Positions 1 through 6,017 of a stretch of 7,060 nucleotides of DNA are shown here, piece after piece (position 1 is the stretch's first letter; every line of letters starts with the position of its first letter). The stretch is from NCBI GenBank assembly GCA_002508425.1, contig DAKU01000146.1:1-7060 (forward strand). The letters run 5' to 3'. The notes under the pieces are model-generated. The model saw only the letters and a list, made by a program, of their open reading frames with translations. It made no database searches and was not told the origin of the DNA. The translations under genes and the position numbers were made by a program. Source of the stretch: Methanosarcinaceae archaeon UBA470. Its GTDB lineage: Archaea; Halobacteriota; Methanosarcinia; Methanosarcinales; Methanosarcinaceae.

Positions 1-899
1 AGGTATTCTTTAATAACCATGTATGCCATTGCAGGAGGAAAAGCACCTGCATCTGTAATTATCAGATCGATGTATTCCGGTGGCGTGATGTCAAAAGCCG
101 GATTCCTCACTTTTACATTAGACATCTCTTTGAGTAAATTGGGGTCTATGACCTCATCGCTTGAACGATCTTCAATCTCTACCATCTGTCCCAGAATAGT
201 GTTAGGGCTGAACTTGTAAGTCTCAGCTGCAACTAAAACATTCTTGCGGGCTTCTCTGGCTGCCAGAGCAAGCTGTGAAGTACCGATCTTATTGACCAAT
301 GCACCGTTAACGGCAATGGAATCTGCACCTACTACCACAAGGTCCACATCTTTCATGACTAGCCTCACAGCAGAGTCCACAATAAGAGTTGTGGGAATAC
401 CTGCATCGTTCAGTTCCCTGATAGTGATGAAACCCTGTCTGCGTGGCCGGGATTCTGTGGCGATCACTGAGATCTTCTTTCCCTGATTAAATGCAGTCTT
501 AATAATGGCAATTGCTGCGTGGGAATTGCAGTGAGTCATTATAACATCCCCATCCCGGATACGCCTGGCACCGACCGTACCAATCTTTTCCAGTGCTTCA
601 TTTGCATTTTGTATGAATTTCTCGGAATTGGCAACGATCTCAGCAATAGCTTCGTTTACATCACGAGATGAATGCTTTTTTGTAAGGGCCACCGCATTAG
701 GCAGGGAAACGGCTGTGGGCCTGGTCTCCACAAGTATTTTTGCAGCCTCATTGATGCTTTTCTCGAACTCCTCAGAGGACAGTGAACTAAGGGTCTGTGC
801 ATGATCTCTCAGAGCTGCCGAAGCTGCAACTGCTATCCTGCCGGCTCCACGGATCTCCATGGTACGGATCTTTTCTGCGGTATCCATCAGGTCGTACAT
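1..899 (-). CDS. Ribose-1,5-bisphosphate isomerase (eIF-2B alpha-like family), 3' end cut by window edge
   Basis: Reading the minus strand gives 299 complete codons, open to the window edge. The protein belongs to the eIF-2B alpha/beta/delta-like family in its archaeal ribose-1,5-bisphosphate isomerase branch. That enzyme turns ribose-1,5-bisphosphate into ribulose-1,5-bisphosphate for type III RuBisCO in cytosolic AMP salvage. Visible signatures are TMEIRGAGRIA near residues 13-23, the THCNSH motif with the catalytic Cys124, and VGADSI..NG with the catalytic Asp193. These match the Cys and Asp known from the Thermococcus enzyme. The C-terminal TDAGAFPP is also family-typical, so only a few residues should be missing. 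An in-frame ATG at 989 would add 30 residues and overlap the upstream gene. I prefer the ATG at 899 because it places MEIRGAG at residue 14, close to its place in homologues, and because a TATA box sits about 28 bases upstream, as expected for a leaderless mRNA. There is no Shine-Dalgarno sequence. Confidence 0.9.
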   Translation of the reverse strand, partial: MYDLMDTAEKIRTMEIRGAGRIAVAASAALRDHAQTLSSLSSEEFEKSINEAAKILVETRPTAVSLPNAVALTKKHSSRDVNEAIAEIVANSEKFIQNANEALEKIGTVGARRIRDGDVIMTHCNSHAAIAIIKTAFNQGKKISVIATESRPRRQGFITIRELNDAGIPTTLIVDSAVRLVMKDVDLVVVGADSIAVNGALVNKIGTSQLALAAREARKNVLVAAETYKFSPNTILGQMVEIEDRSSDEVIDPNLLKEMSNVKVRNPAFDITPPEYIDLIITDAGAFPPAMAYMVIKEY

Positions 900-923
900 G
901 ATAGAGAGGTTGTAAGGAAGGAA

Positions 924-930
924 TTTATAA
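924..930 (-). promoter_or_regulatory. TATA box of the ribose-1,5-bisphosphate isomerase gene
   Basis: On the minus strand the sequence reads TTATAAA, a good archaeal TATA element. It is centred about 28 bases before the ATG at 899. With the usual 24-26 base spacing, transcription would start at or just before the ATG, giving a leaderless transcript. This agrees with the absence of a Shine-Dalgarno sequence. Confidence 0.6.
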
Positions 931-932
931 GT

Positions 933-969
933 GTTGGCAAATGCAGTTCTTTTTTGATTTACCAACTGC
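933..969. repeat. Overlapping inverted repeats just upstream of the isomerase TATA box
   Basis: GTTGGCAAA (933-941) is mirrored by TTTACCAAC (958-966) with one mismatch. The overlapping pair GCAGTT (943-948) and AACTGC (964-969) is perfect. The arms lie immediately upstream of the TATA box, in the 70-base gap after the pentapeptide gene and reaching its stop codon. They could be an operator for an activator or repressor, or a weak hairpin ending the upstream transcript. The sequence alone does not decide. Confidence 0.4.
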
Positions 970-1488
970 TCATTCCAACTCAAGATCATAAATGTTTAAA
1001 AGAGATATTACCTCAGGAATAGAGAATCTCGTCTTTTTCAGGAAATTGTTGTTTGGATCTATATTGTAGTTCTTTGCATTCCTGAATGATGTGAAGCTAA
1101 GGTTTGTGTGGCTAAATTGGCTGTTTTTAAGATCAGACCCTTCAAAATTTGCATTCTTGAGGTTAGTATTGAGAAAATCACAGTCATATATCTGACAGTT
1201 AATGAAATCCGTATTTTCTAAATTCATATCGGAAAAAACAGAATAGGAAAGAAAAGAGTCTTCAAATCCAATACTGAGCATGAAGTCATTACATTTTGAA
1301 AAATCCAATCCCAGAATTTTACAGTTCCTGAATCTGACATCCTTAAGCTTAGTGCTATTGAGATCGATGTTTGACAAGTTGCAATTCTCAAAATTGCAAT
1401 CTATGAACTTTGAGCTTTTGAAAGATGCGGCTGTCAGATCAATATCCTTGAATGTTTCCCCTTCATACTCTTCATTCTTGAATTTCAT
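970..1488 (-). CDS. Pentapeptide-repeat protein (Qnr/McbG-like)
   Basis: A 172-residue protein built of pentapeptide repeats of the A(D/N)LXX type, for example CNFENCNLSNIDL, MNLENTDFIN and ANFEGSDLKNSQF. From about residue 10 to 145 almost every fifth position is Leu, Phe or a similar residue. Such repeats fold into a right-handed quadrilateral beta-helix. The tail NYNIDP..N.LKK..FS.PE...LL resembles the C-terminus of Qnr/McbG-type pentapeptide proteins, some of which protect DNA gyrase by mimicking DNA. The role here is unknown and no signal peptide is visible. The frame stays open upstream to a GTG at 1629, but those 47 residues carry no repeats and would overlap the preceding gene. I chose the ATG at 1488 because the repeats start soon after it and a TATA box lies about 28 bases upstream. 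Confidence 0.85.
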   Translation of the reverse strand: MKFKNEEYEGETFKDIDLTAASFKSSKFIDCNFENCNLSNIDLNSTKLKDVRFRNCKILGLDFSKCNDFMLSIGFEDSFLSYSVFSDMNLENTDFINCQIYDCDFLNTNLKNANFEGSDLKNSQFSHTNLSFTSFRNAKNYNIDPNNNFLKKTRFSIPEVISLLNIYDLELE

Positions 1489-1510
1489 GATTTTGAGGAT
1501 GAGTTGCAAG

Positions 1511-1520
1511 TTAATATAAT
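1511..1520 (-). promoter_or_regulatory. TATA box of the pentapeptide-repeat gene
   Basis: The minus strand reads TTATATTAA preceded by a purine-rich AAAGAAA that could serve as the BRE. Its centre is about 28 bases before the ATG at 1488, so transcription would begin next to the start codon. This supports the internal ATG over the upstream GTG and suggests a leaderless gene independent of its upstream neighbour. Confidence 0.55.
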
Positions 1521-1588
1521 TTCTTTGTGCGAGGAGAAATTTAATCTTAGGAGGATTATTGCAAAGAAGAAAATCAAATGAAATAACT

Positions 1589-1602
1589 GTGCTTAAATGC
1601 AC
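1589..1602 (-). terminator. Weak hairpin after the nucleotidyltransferase-like gene
   Basis: GTGC and GCAC enclose a six-base AT loop directly after the stop codon of the gene at 1604-1921. On the minus strand a T-rich tract follows (GTTATTTCATTTGATTTTC). The stem is only four base pairs, so termination here is a weak call. Confidence 0.25.
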
Positions 1603-1603
1603 C

Positions 1604-1921
1604 TCATTCCCAATCCTTCCATAGATCACCGCCTTCCAGTAAGTGAGCTCTGAGACTTTCCGAAACCCTGGAAAGATCTATAAGATCCACAGTGTATGAG
1701 AATTTTATTTCCTCTATTTTTTCCATCGAGTAAATCAACTTTTTTCGATTATATGGAGAGCGGGGAAGCACACCTATGGCAATCTCCATTGAATTGCGGG
1801 AATATCTTGGCTTATCAAGATTAATAAGTATTATCTTGACATCCTCCCCGGCAAATGTTTCCAGCAAGATGGCCTTTATCTGTTGAAGTTGTTCTTCATA
1901 AAGAAAATATGGTGTAGACAT
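1604..1921 (-). CDS. Degenerate MNT-type nucleotidyltransferase-like protein
   Basis: A 105-residue protein with the outline of the small minimal nucleotidyltransferase (MNT, Pol-beta fold) family. It has an N-terminal helix ending in EEQLQQIKAILLE, a beta strand KIILI, then MEIAIGVLPRSP, a helix, and the strand-loop YTVDLIDLSRVSESLR that is typical of the family. The catalytic signature of active members, Gly-Ser followed by Asp-X-Asp, is absent. The loop reads INLDKPRYSR where GSRARG is expected, and the metal-binding Asp-X-Asp is replaced by Ser-Met-Glu. The protein is therefore probably catalytically dead, or a divergent binding protein. MNT genes usually pair with a HEPN gene; none is next to it. 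A TATA-like GATATTTC lies about 25 bases before the ATG and no Shine-Dalgarno is seen, so it may also be leaderless. It faces the UPF0216 gene divergently. Confidence 0.7.
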   Translation of the reverse strand: MSTPYFLYEEQLQQIKAILLETFAGEDVKIILINLDKPRYSRNSMEIAIGVLPRSPYNRKKLIYSMEKIEEIKFSYTVDLIDLSRVSESLRAHLLEGGDLWKDWE

Positions 1922-2006
1922 GATATCAACTTATTAGTAAGAAATATCCCACATTGCTTAAACTATTACTCTATCCAGAAACAATAATACTACAAACTAC
2001 TAAACA

Positions 2007-2026
2007 AATGATTGTAAACAATCATT
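2007..2026. repeat. Perfect inverted repeat upstream of the UPF0216 gene
   Basis: AATGATTG and CAATCATT form perfect 8-base arms around TAAA. The element ends 18 bases before the ATG at 2045 and just before a GAGG Shine-Dalgarno-like sequence (2030-2033). It could be a dimeric repressor site in the divergent intergenic region. Alternatively, if transcription starts downstream of the TATA-like CTTAAAC near 1958-1964, it could be a 5'-leader hairpin next to the ribosome site. Confidence 0.55.
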
Positions 2027-2044
2027 GAAGAGGAAGTATCTAAA

Positions 2045-2476
2045 ATGCAGGACATACGCCCTCTTAGTGATGATTCGGTTCTCATGAGGTGGATGAGAAC
2101 ACAAATCAATAAGATGAACGAGAGCATAGTATTCGAAAGAAAAAGCCTCGTTCAGCTCATGCAGGAAGAAAATCCCTCAGCAAAAACAAAAGCTGGTAAG
2201 GATCACTTTTTCGAAACCTCAACACTCAAGAACCTCGGCGAGAAGCTACCTAAAAACCTACAAGAGAAACTCAAACTTCCCATTATATTCTTCTTTGATA
2301 ATGAAGTCCCAGACAGCTGTTACCTTAACGATGCATATGCTTTGGAAGCCTTGCAGACGTTGGGAGAGATCAGCCGCCTGCGTACAATTCAGCAGGGCAG
2401 GCTATGGGTTGGCAGATCAATAGCCTACTTAATTATGAAAAAGTATCCAACGGCTGTGCAGATAGTGATGGGATGA
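2045..2476 (+). CDS. UPF0216 family protein (DUF61)
   Basis: A 143-residue soluble protein of the archaea-specific UPF0216/DUF61 family, whose function is not known. Recognisable features are the N-terminal MRWMRTQINKMNESIVFERKSL segment (near residues 14-35), the basic AKTKAGKDHFF segment, KLPIIFFFDNEVPDSCYLNDAYALEAL in the middle, and the C-terminal LWVGRSIAYLIMKKYPTAVQIVMG, which is the family's typical ending. The length fits the family. The ATG is preceded by GAGG at 2030-2033 with an 11-base gap, slightly long but usable. The gene stands alone, divergent from the nucleotidyltransferase-like gene and 114 bases before the aldehyde dehydrogenase, so its context says little about its job. 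Confidence 0.85.
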   Translation: MQDIRPLSDDSVLMRWMRTQINKMNESIVFERKSLVQLMQEENPSAKTKAGKDHFFETSTLKNLGEKLPKNLQEKLKLPIIFFFDNEVPDSCYLNDAYALEALQTLGEISRLRTIQQGRLWVGRSIAYLIMKKYPTAVQIVMG

Positions 2477-2528
2477 GAGCACATTTCCCTATATACTCTA
2501 CCTACCAGCTTTAGCTTCCCCAGCTAAC

Positions 2529-2580
2529 TTTATACCCCATACCTTCCTCTTTTCTATCCAGAGAACCAATCATCTATTGG
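2529..2580 (+). promoter_or_regulatory. Promoter and leader of the aldehyde dehydrogenase gene
   Basis: A TATA-like TTTATA at 2529-2534 predicts transcription start near 2556-2560 and a leader of about 30 bases. A second candidate, CTATATA, lies near 2489-2495. In the leader CCAAT (2566-2570) and ATTGG (2576-2580) can pair around a 5-base loop. This overlaps the weak Shine-Dalgarno GGAAG (2579-2583), which stands 7 bases before the ATG. Confidence 0.45.
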
Positions 2581-2590
2581 AAGTTTCACC

Positions 2591-3958
2591 ATGAATCTTA
2601 TCTCATCCATCAACCCAGCAACTGGAAAAACTATCAAACAATTTCAACCCTATTCTGAAGAACAAATAAATGCAGCTCTCAAAAAGGCTGATACCGCTTT
2701 CTGCGAATGGAAAGAGCTTGATGTATTGGAACGTAGCAAACTTTTAAGTGATTTCTCACAACTGTTGCGGAACAGAAAACAGGAACTTGGAGAACTCATC
2801 ACACTGGAGATGGGAAAGGTCATAAAACAATCAGTTGGAGAGATTGTTAAATGCGCCGATACCCTCGACTATTTTGCTGCACATGCAGAGAAACTTATGC
2901 ATCCGGAGCAGATAGAAACAGATGCTTCTGAGTCTCTTATATCATACGAGCCTATGGGTCCGGTATTGGCTATAAAGCCCTGGAACTTCCCTTTCTGGCA
3001 AGTTCTTAGTGCAGCTTCCCATATCCTTGCATCCGGGAATGTGATGCTTCTCAAGCACTCCAGTTATGTGCCCATGTGTGCCCTGAAGATGGAAGAACTA
3101 TTTCTGGAAGCAGGAGTTCCTGAAGGAGTATTCCAGACATTGATCATCGATGGCTCTACGGCATCATCTCTCATATCAAGGGATGAGATAAAAGCCATTT
3201 CGTTCACAGGTAGCGATATTGCCGGAAAAAAAGTAGCAGAGCTGGCAGCCCGAAATATGAAGAAGTTCGTGCTGGAACTTGGTGGTAGTGATCCGTTCAT
3301 AGTGCTGTCTGATGCTGACGTAGAGAAAGCAGCAACTGTTGCTGTTCCCAGCAGGTGCATCAACACGGGGCAGACATGCATTGCAGCCAAGAGGTTCATA
3401 GTAGCACAGGAAGTGGCAGAGGAGTTCACAATGAAGTTTGTGGAACTCACAGAAAAACTCAAACTTGGAGATCCTTTGGACAAGAATACAGATATAGGAC
3501 CATTAGTACGTGATGAACAAATATCCATGCTTGAACAGCAGGTGAAAGATGCTATCGCAAAAGGAGCAAAAGTCCTTGTACCTGGAGGAAGGGTAAACCG
3601 GGAAGGATTTTTCTACGCGCCCACTGTGCTTGCAAAAGTGAATTCCGAAATGAAAGTGATGACAGAAGAGACATTTGGACCAGTAGCGCCGATAATTGTA
3701 GTTGAGGACGAGCAGGAAGCCATCACTGTCGCCAATAGCACTCAGTTCGGCTTGGGGGCAAGCATCTGGACGGAAGATAGAGAGAAAGGAAAACTGATTG
3801 CCAGACGGCTTGAAACTGGAATGGTAGCCGTTAATGCATTCTTTAGACCTGAGGCATGTATGCCCTTTGGAGGCATTAAGGGAAGCGGAATGGGGAAAGA
3901 AATGGCAAAACATGGATTCTATGAATTTATGCACCTCAAATCAATAAAAATCTACTAA
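2591..3958 (+). CDS. NAD(P)-dependent aldehyde dehydrogenase, succinate-semialdehyde dehydrogenase type
   Basis: A complete 455-residue member of the aldehyde dehydrogenase superfamily. It oxidises an aldehyde to the carboxylic acid in the cytosol with NAD+ or NADP+. All key elements are present: KPWNFPFWQ with the oxyanion-hole Asn132, cofactor-binding Lys155 (in LLKHSS), the FTGS turn at 205-208, the general base Glu229 in LELGGSDP, the nucleophile Cys263 in NTGQTC, EETFGPVAP, and PFGGIKGSGMGKE near the C-terminus. The length and the KHSSYVP segment fit the short Sad/YneI-like succinate-semialdehyde dehydrogenase group better than the longer GabD group. A lactaldehyde dehydrogenase like CofA (F420 synthesis) is the main alternative. 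The ThDP decarboxylase gene 180 bases downstream favours a succinic semialdehyde substrate, but that is inference from context. Confidence 0.9.
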   Translation: MNLISSINPATGKTIKQFQPYSEEQINAALKKADTAFCEWKELDVLERSKLLSDFSQLLRNRKQELGELITLEMGKVIKQSVGEIVKCADTLDYFAAHAEKLMHPEQIETDASESLISYEPMGPVLAIKPWNFPFWQVLSAASHILASGNVMLLKHSSYVPMCALKMEELFLEAGVPEGVFQTLIIDGSTASSLISRDEIKAISFTGSDIAGKKVAELAARNMKKFVLELGGSDPFIVLSDADVEKAATVAVPSRCINTGQTCIAAKRFIVAQEVAEEFTMKFVELTEKLKLGDPLDKNTDIGPLVRDEQISMLEQQVKDAIAKGAKVLVPGGRVNREGFFYAPTVLAKVNSEMKVMTEETFGPVAPIIVVEDEQEAITVANSTQFGLGASIWTEDREKGKLIARRLETGMVAVNAFFRPEACMPFGGIKGSGMGKEMAKHGFYEFMHLKSIKIY

Positions 3959-4015
3959 TGTATTCAAGCCGCTTCAACATTATATATTTCCAACATACTA
4001 CCAGATAACAGTTGG

Positions 4016-4042
4016 TTTATATGATGTAGATTCAATTTTAAA
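4016..4042 (+). promoter_or_regulatory. Candidate promoter(s) ahead of the ThDP-enzyme gene
   Basis: The 180-base gap after the aldehyde dehydrogenase is AT-rich and holds several TATA-like elements: TTATATAT at 3980-3987, TTTATAT at 4016-4022 and TTTTAAAA around 4037-4043. The last two would place transcription start near 4045-4065, just before the strong Shine-Dalgarno at 4070-4075. The ThDP gene can thus probably be transcribed on its own, even if it also gets read-through from the aldehyde dehydrogenase gene. I cannot choose between the elements by eye. Confidence 0.4.
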
Positions 4043-4080
4043 AAAGAAAAAATATGCACATATATAGAAGAGGGGAAATG

Positions 4081-4137
4081 ATGAAAATGATAAGATTTTA
4101 TAATCCTGCTGGGCCAGAATCAATGAAGGTGTTCTGA
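4081..4137 (+). CDS. Possible small leader ORF before the ThDP-enzyme gene
   Basis: An 18-codon reading frame, MKMIRFYNPAGPESMKVF, follows a strong Shine-Dalgarno GAGGGG (4070-4075) with a 5-base gap. An ATG three bases earlier (4078) would give 19 codons. Its TGA ends one base before the ATG of the next gene, and that gene's own AAGGTG ribosome site (4124-4129) lies inside this ORF. This is a typical arrangement for translational coupling. The peptide holds only one Val and no Leu, so it does not look like a branched-chain amino acid attenuator. I do not recognise it, and it could be fortuitous. Confidence 0.35.
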   Translation: MKMIRFYNPAGPESMKVF

Positions 4138-4138
4138 A

Positions 4139-5773
4139 ATGAAAGGCAGTGACCTTCTGGTAAAATGTCTCGAAAATGAGGGTGTAGAATACATTTTTGG
4201 CATCCCGGGCGAAGAGACTCTGGATCTGACGGATTCCCTTTCCAGATCAAAAATAAAGTTCATAGTGACCCGGCATGAACAATCAGCAGCTTTTATGGCT
4301 GATGTCTATGGCAGGCTCACCCACAAACCGGGGGTGTGTCTTGCAACCCTGGGTCCTGGTGCAACAAATCTCATAACTGGTGTCGCTGATGCACATCTGG
4401 ATAGAGCACCACTGGTAGCTATTACAGGACAGGCAGGACTTGAAAAGACACATAAGGAAGCCCATCAGTACCTGAACATAGTGGAAGCTTTCCGAGAGTT
4501 CACCAAATGGAACTCCAGCGTAACAAGAGCAGATTTCATACCAGAGATTGTTAGTAAAGCTTTTGATATAGCTAGGGACAGACCAGGTGCAACACACATC
4601 GAACTTCCTGAAGACATTGCTGCGGAACAAACAAACAAAGTGCCTCTTGTAAAAAAACCATATTCTCACATATGTATGCCCGATGAAGATGAGCTGAAGC
4701 GATCAGTTATGTTGATTGAAGCTGCTACAATGCCTGTGATTTTAGCAGGAAATGGCGTTATAAGAGAAGATGCATCTGAAGAATTGCGCAATTTCGTGAG
4801 AAACACCGGGATCCCGGTAGTTACAACTTTTATGGGCAAAGGTGCATTCCCTGCTGATAATGAACATTATCTCGGATCTATGGGTATAAGAGACCGAGAT
4901 CATATCATGTGCGGTTTTGAAAGAGCTGATCTGGTAATCTGCATAGGATTCGACCAAATAGAATACAGCCCAAGGTTCTGGAATCCAGATGGCTCCAAGA
5001 AAATAATCCAGATCCACTCTGTACATCACGATATAGATGAAAAATTCATCCCTGACCTATCACTCTTGGGAAATATCCGCACTTCTCTGAAACATCTGAT
5101 ACGTTTCTGTAAGAAAAGAGAAATACCTGAATATTTCTCTAAAGTTAGGAAGAACATGGAGAAGGAACTCCTTGAGTATAAGGATAACATAGCATTCCCC
5201 ATGAAACCCCAGAAGATTATATACGATATCAGACAGACCCTGGATAGGGAAGATATTCTCATCAGCGATGTGGGTGCTCATAAACTATGGATAGGGCGTC
5301 TTTATCCTGCTTATGAACCCAATACAGTGCAAATATCCAACGGCCTTGCATCCATGGGATTTGCACTTCCCGGAGCTATTGCAGCAAAAGTCCTGAAACC
5401 AGAAAGGAAAGTAGTGGCTGTAGCAGGGGATGGGGGATTCCTGATGAACGTACAAGAACTTGAAACCGCCGTACGTCTCAGGTGTGATATAGTAGTAGTG
5501 ATATTCGATGATGCCAAGTTCGGACTCATAGAATGGCATGAAAAGAAAAAATTCAATTCCAGCTTTGGAATAGACTTCTTTAACCCTGACTTTGTCAAAC
5601 TCGCTGAGAGCTTTGGCGCCAGAGGAATAAGAATAGAAAAGGCAGAAGACTTTAAGCCACAACTTGAATACGCACTTAAAGCAGGTGGAGTGTGGCTTAT
5701 GGATGTTAAAGTTGATTATTCTGAAAATATGAAGCTCACGGAGAAGCTACGCAACAACTTCTGTGTGATATGA
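4139..5773 (+). CDS. ThDP-dependent decarboxylase of the acetolactate synthase (AlsS) / 2-oxoglutarate decarboxylase group
   Basis: A complete 544-residue thiamine-diphosphate enzyme. The N-terminal Pyr domain has VEYIFGIPGEE and TRHEQSAAFMADVYGRL with the cofactor-activating Glu47. A central Rossmann-like domain follows (about 185-325). The C-terminal PP domain has GLASMGFALPGAIAAK and the Mg/ThDP motif GDGG (Asp431), with the second metal ligand Asp458 in FDDAKFGLIEW; catabolic acetolactate synthases also have Asp there. Automatic annotation would say acetolactate synthase. No regulatory small subunit or other branched-chain gene is adjacent. The neighbouring semialdehyde-type dehydrogenase copies the gene pair that in Synechococcus makes succinate from 2-oxoglutarate. 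A 2-oxoglutarate decarboxylase giving succinic semialdehyde is therefore my favoured reading, with acetolactate synthase as the alternative. The start is supported by AAGGTG with a 9-base gap. Confidence 0.88.
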   Translation: MKGSDLLVKCLENEGVEYIFGIPGEETLDLTDSLSRSKIKFIVTRHEQSAAFMADVYGRLTHKPGVCLATLGPGATNLITGVADAHLDRAPLVAITGQAGLEKTHKEAHQYLNIVEAFREFTKWNSSVTRADFIPEIVSKAFDIARDRPGATHIELPEDIAAEQTNKVPLVKKPYSHICMPDEDELKRSVMLIEAATMPVILAGNGVIREDASEELRNFVRNTGIPVVTTFMGKGAFPADNEHYLGSMGIRDRDHIMCGFERADLVICIGFDQIEYSPRFWNPDGSKKIIQIHSVHHDIDEKFIPDLSLLGNIRTSLKHLIRFCKKREIPEYFSKVRKNMEKELLEYKDNIAFPMKPQKIIYDIRQTLDREDILISDVGAHKLWIGRLYPAYEPNTVQISNGLASMGFALPGAIAAKVLKPERKVVAVAGDGGFLMNVQELETAVRLRCDIVVVIFDDAKFGLIEWHEKKKFNSSFGIDFFNPDFVKLAESFGARGIRIEKAEDFKPQLEYALKAGGVWLMDVKVDYSENMKLTEKLRNNFCVI

Positions 5774-5806
5774 GCTATCTGAGGCATATTGCGTGCAGAA
5801 AAGTTA

Positions 5807-5868
5807 TTTAGAAGTATATTGAAGCTTGATTAATACTTCTAGATCTTATTAAACTTTTAATTTTTATT
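5807..5868 (+). terminator. Hairpin and T-rich tract after the ThDP-enzyme gene
   Basis: TTTAGAAGTAT (5807-5817) pairs with ATACTTCTAGA (5833-5843), giving 11 base pairs with one G-U and a 15-base loop. AAACTTTTAATTTTTATT follows. It lies 34 bases after the stop codon, so it is a reasonable transcription terminator. Confidence 0.5.
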
Positions 5869-5917
5869 ACTGGTTCCTAGAGAGTGTAAGTGTCTTTTTA
5901 TTTTAATTTCGTTCATT

Positions 5918-6010
5918 ATGCCATGTGAAGAGCAAGAGTGTGCTGATAGGAAATTGAAAGCAGATCTAAGCTGTAGTCCCAAAAACAAAAGAAGACATGA
6001 AGGAGTTTAA
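5918..6010 (+). CDS. Possible Cys-containing micro-ORF overlapping the DUF4405 gene start
   Basis: A 30-codon frame beginning MPCEEQECADRKLKAD, hydrophilic and basic, with Cys at 3, 8 and 19. It ends in TAA at 6008-6010. That is inside the longest form of the next gene and 7 bases before that gene's internal ATG at 6018. An AT-rich TATA-like stretch (TTTTTATTTTAAT, 5895-5907) lies upstream, but there is no clear Shine-Dalgarno. I do not recognise the peptide. Three cysteines and the coupling-like position make it worth listing, but it may be chance. Confidence 0.25.
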   Translation: MPCEEQECADRKLKADLSCSPKNKRRHEGV

Positions 6011-6017
6011 GCTTATA

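Noticed and set aside
900..989. Longer isomerase start at ATG 989
   Set aside because: It adds 30 residues not expected in the family, overlaps the pentapeptide gene by 20 bases and runs through the TATA box and the inverted repeats.
19..1022. Plus-strand frames in the first kilobase
   Set aside because: They lie opposite the isomerase coding sequence, whose catalytic motifs are intact on the minus strand.
1489..1629. N-terminal extension of the pentapeptide gene from a GTG at 1629
   Set aside because: The 47 extra residues have no repeats, overlap the preceding gene, and run across a good TATA box that fits the ATG at 1488.
3064..3934. Long minus-strand frames inside the aldehyde dehydrogenase gene
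   Set aside because: They have biased composition (Ser, Cys, His rich), no motifs, and lie opposite a clearly conserved enzyme gene.
4283..5662. Several minus-strand frames inside the ThDP-enzyme gene
   Set aside because: These are antisense shadows of a conserved gene, with no domain signature of their own.
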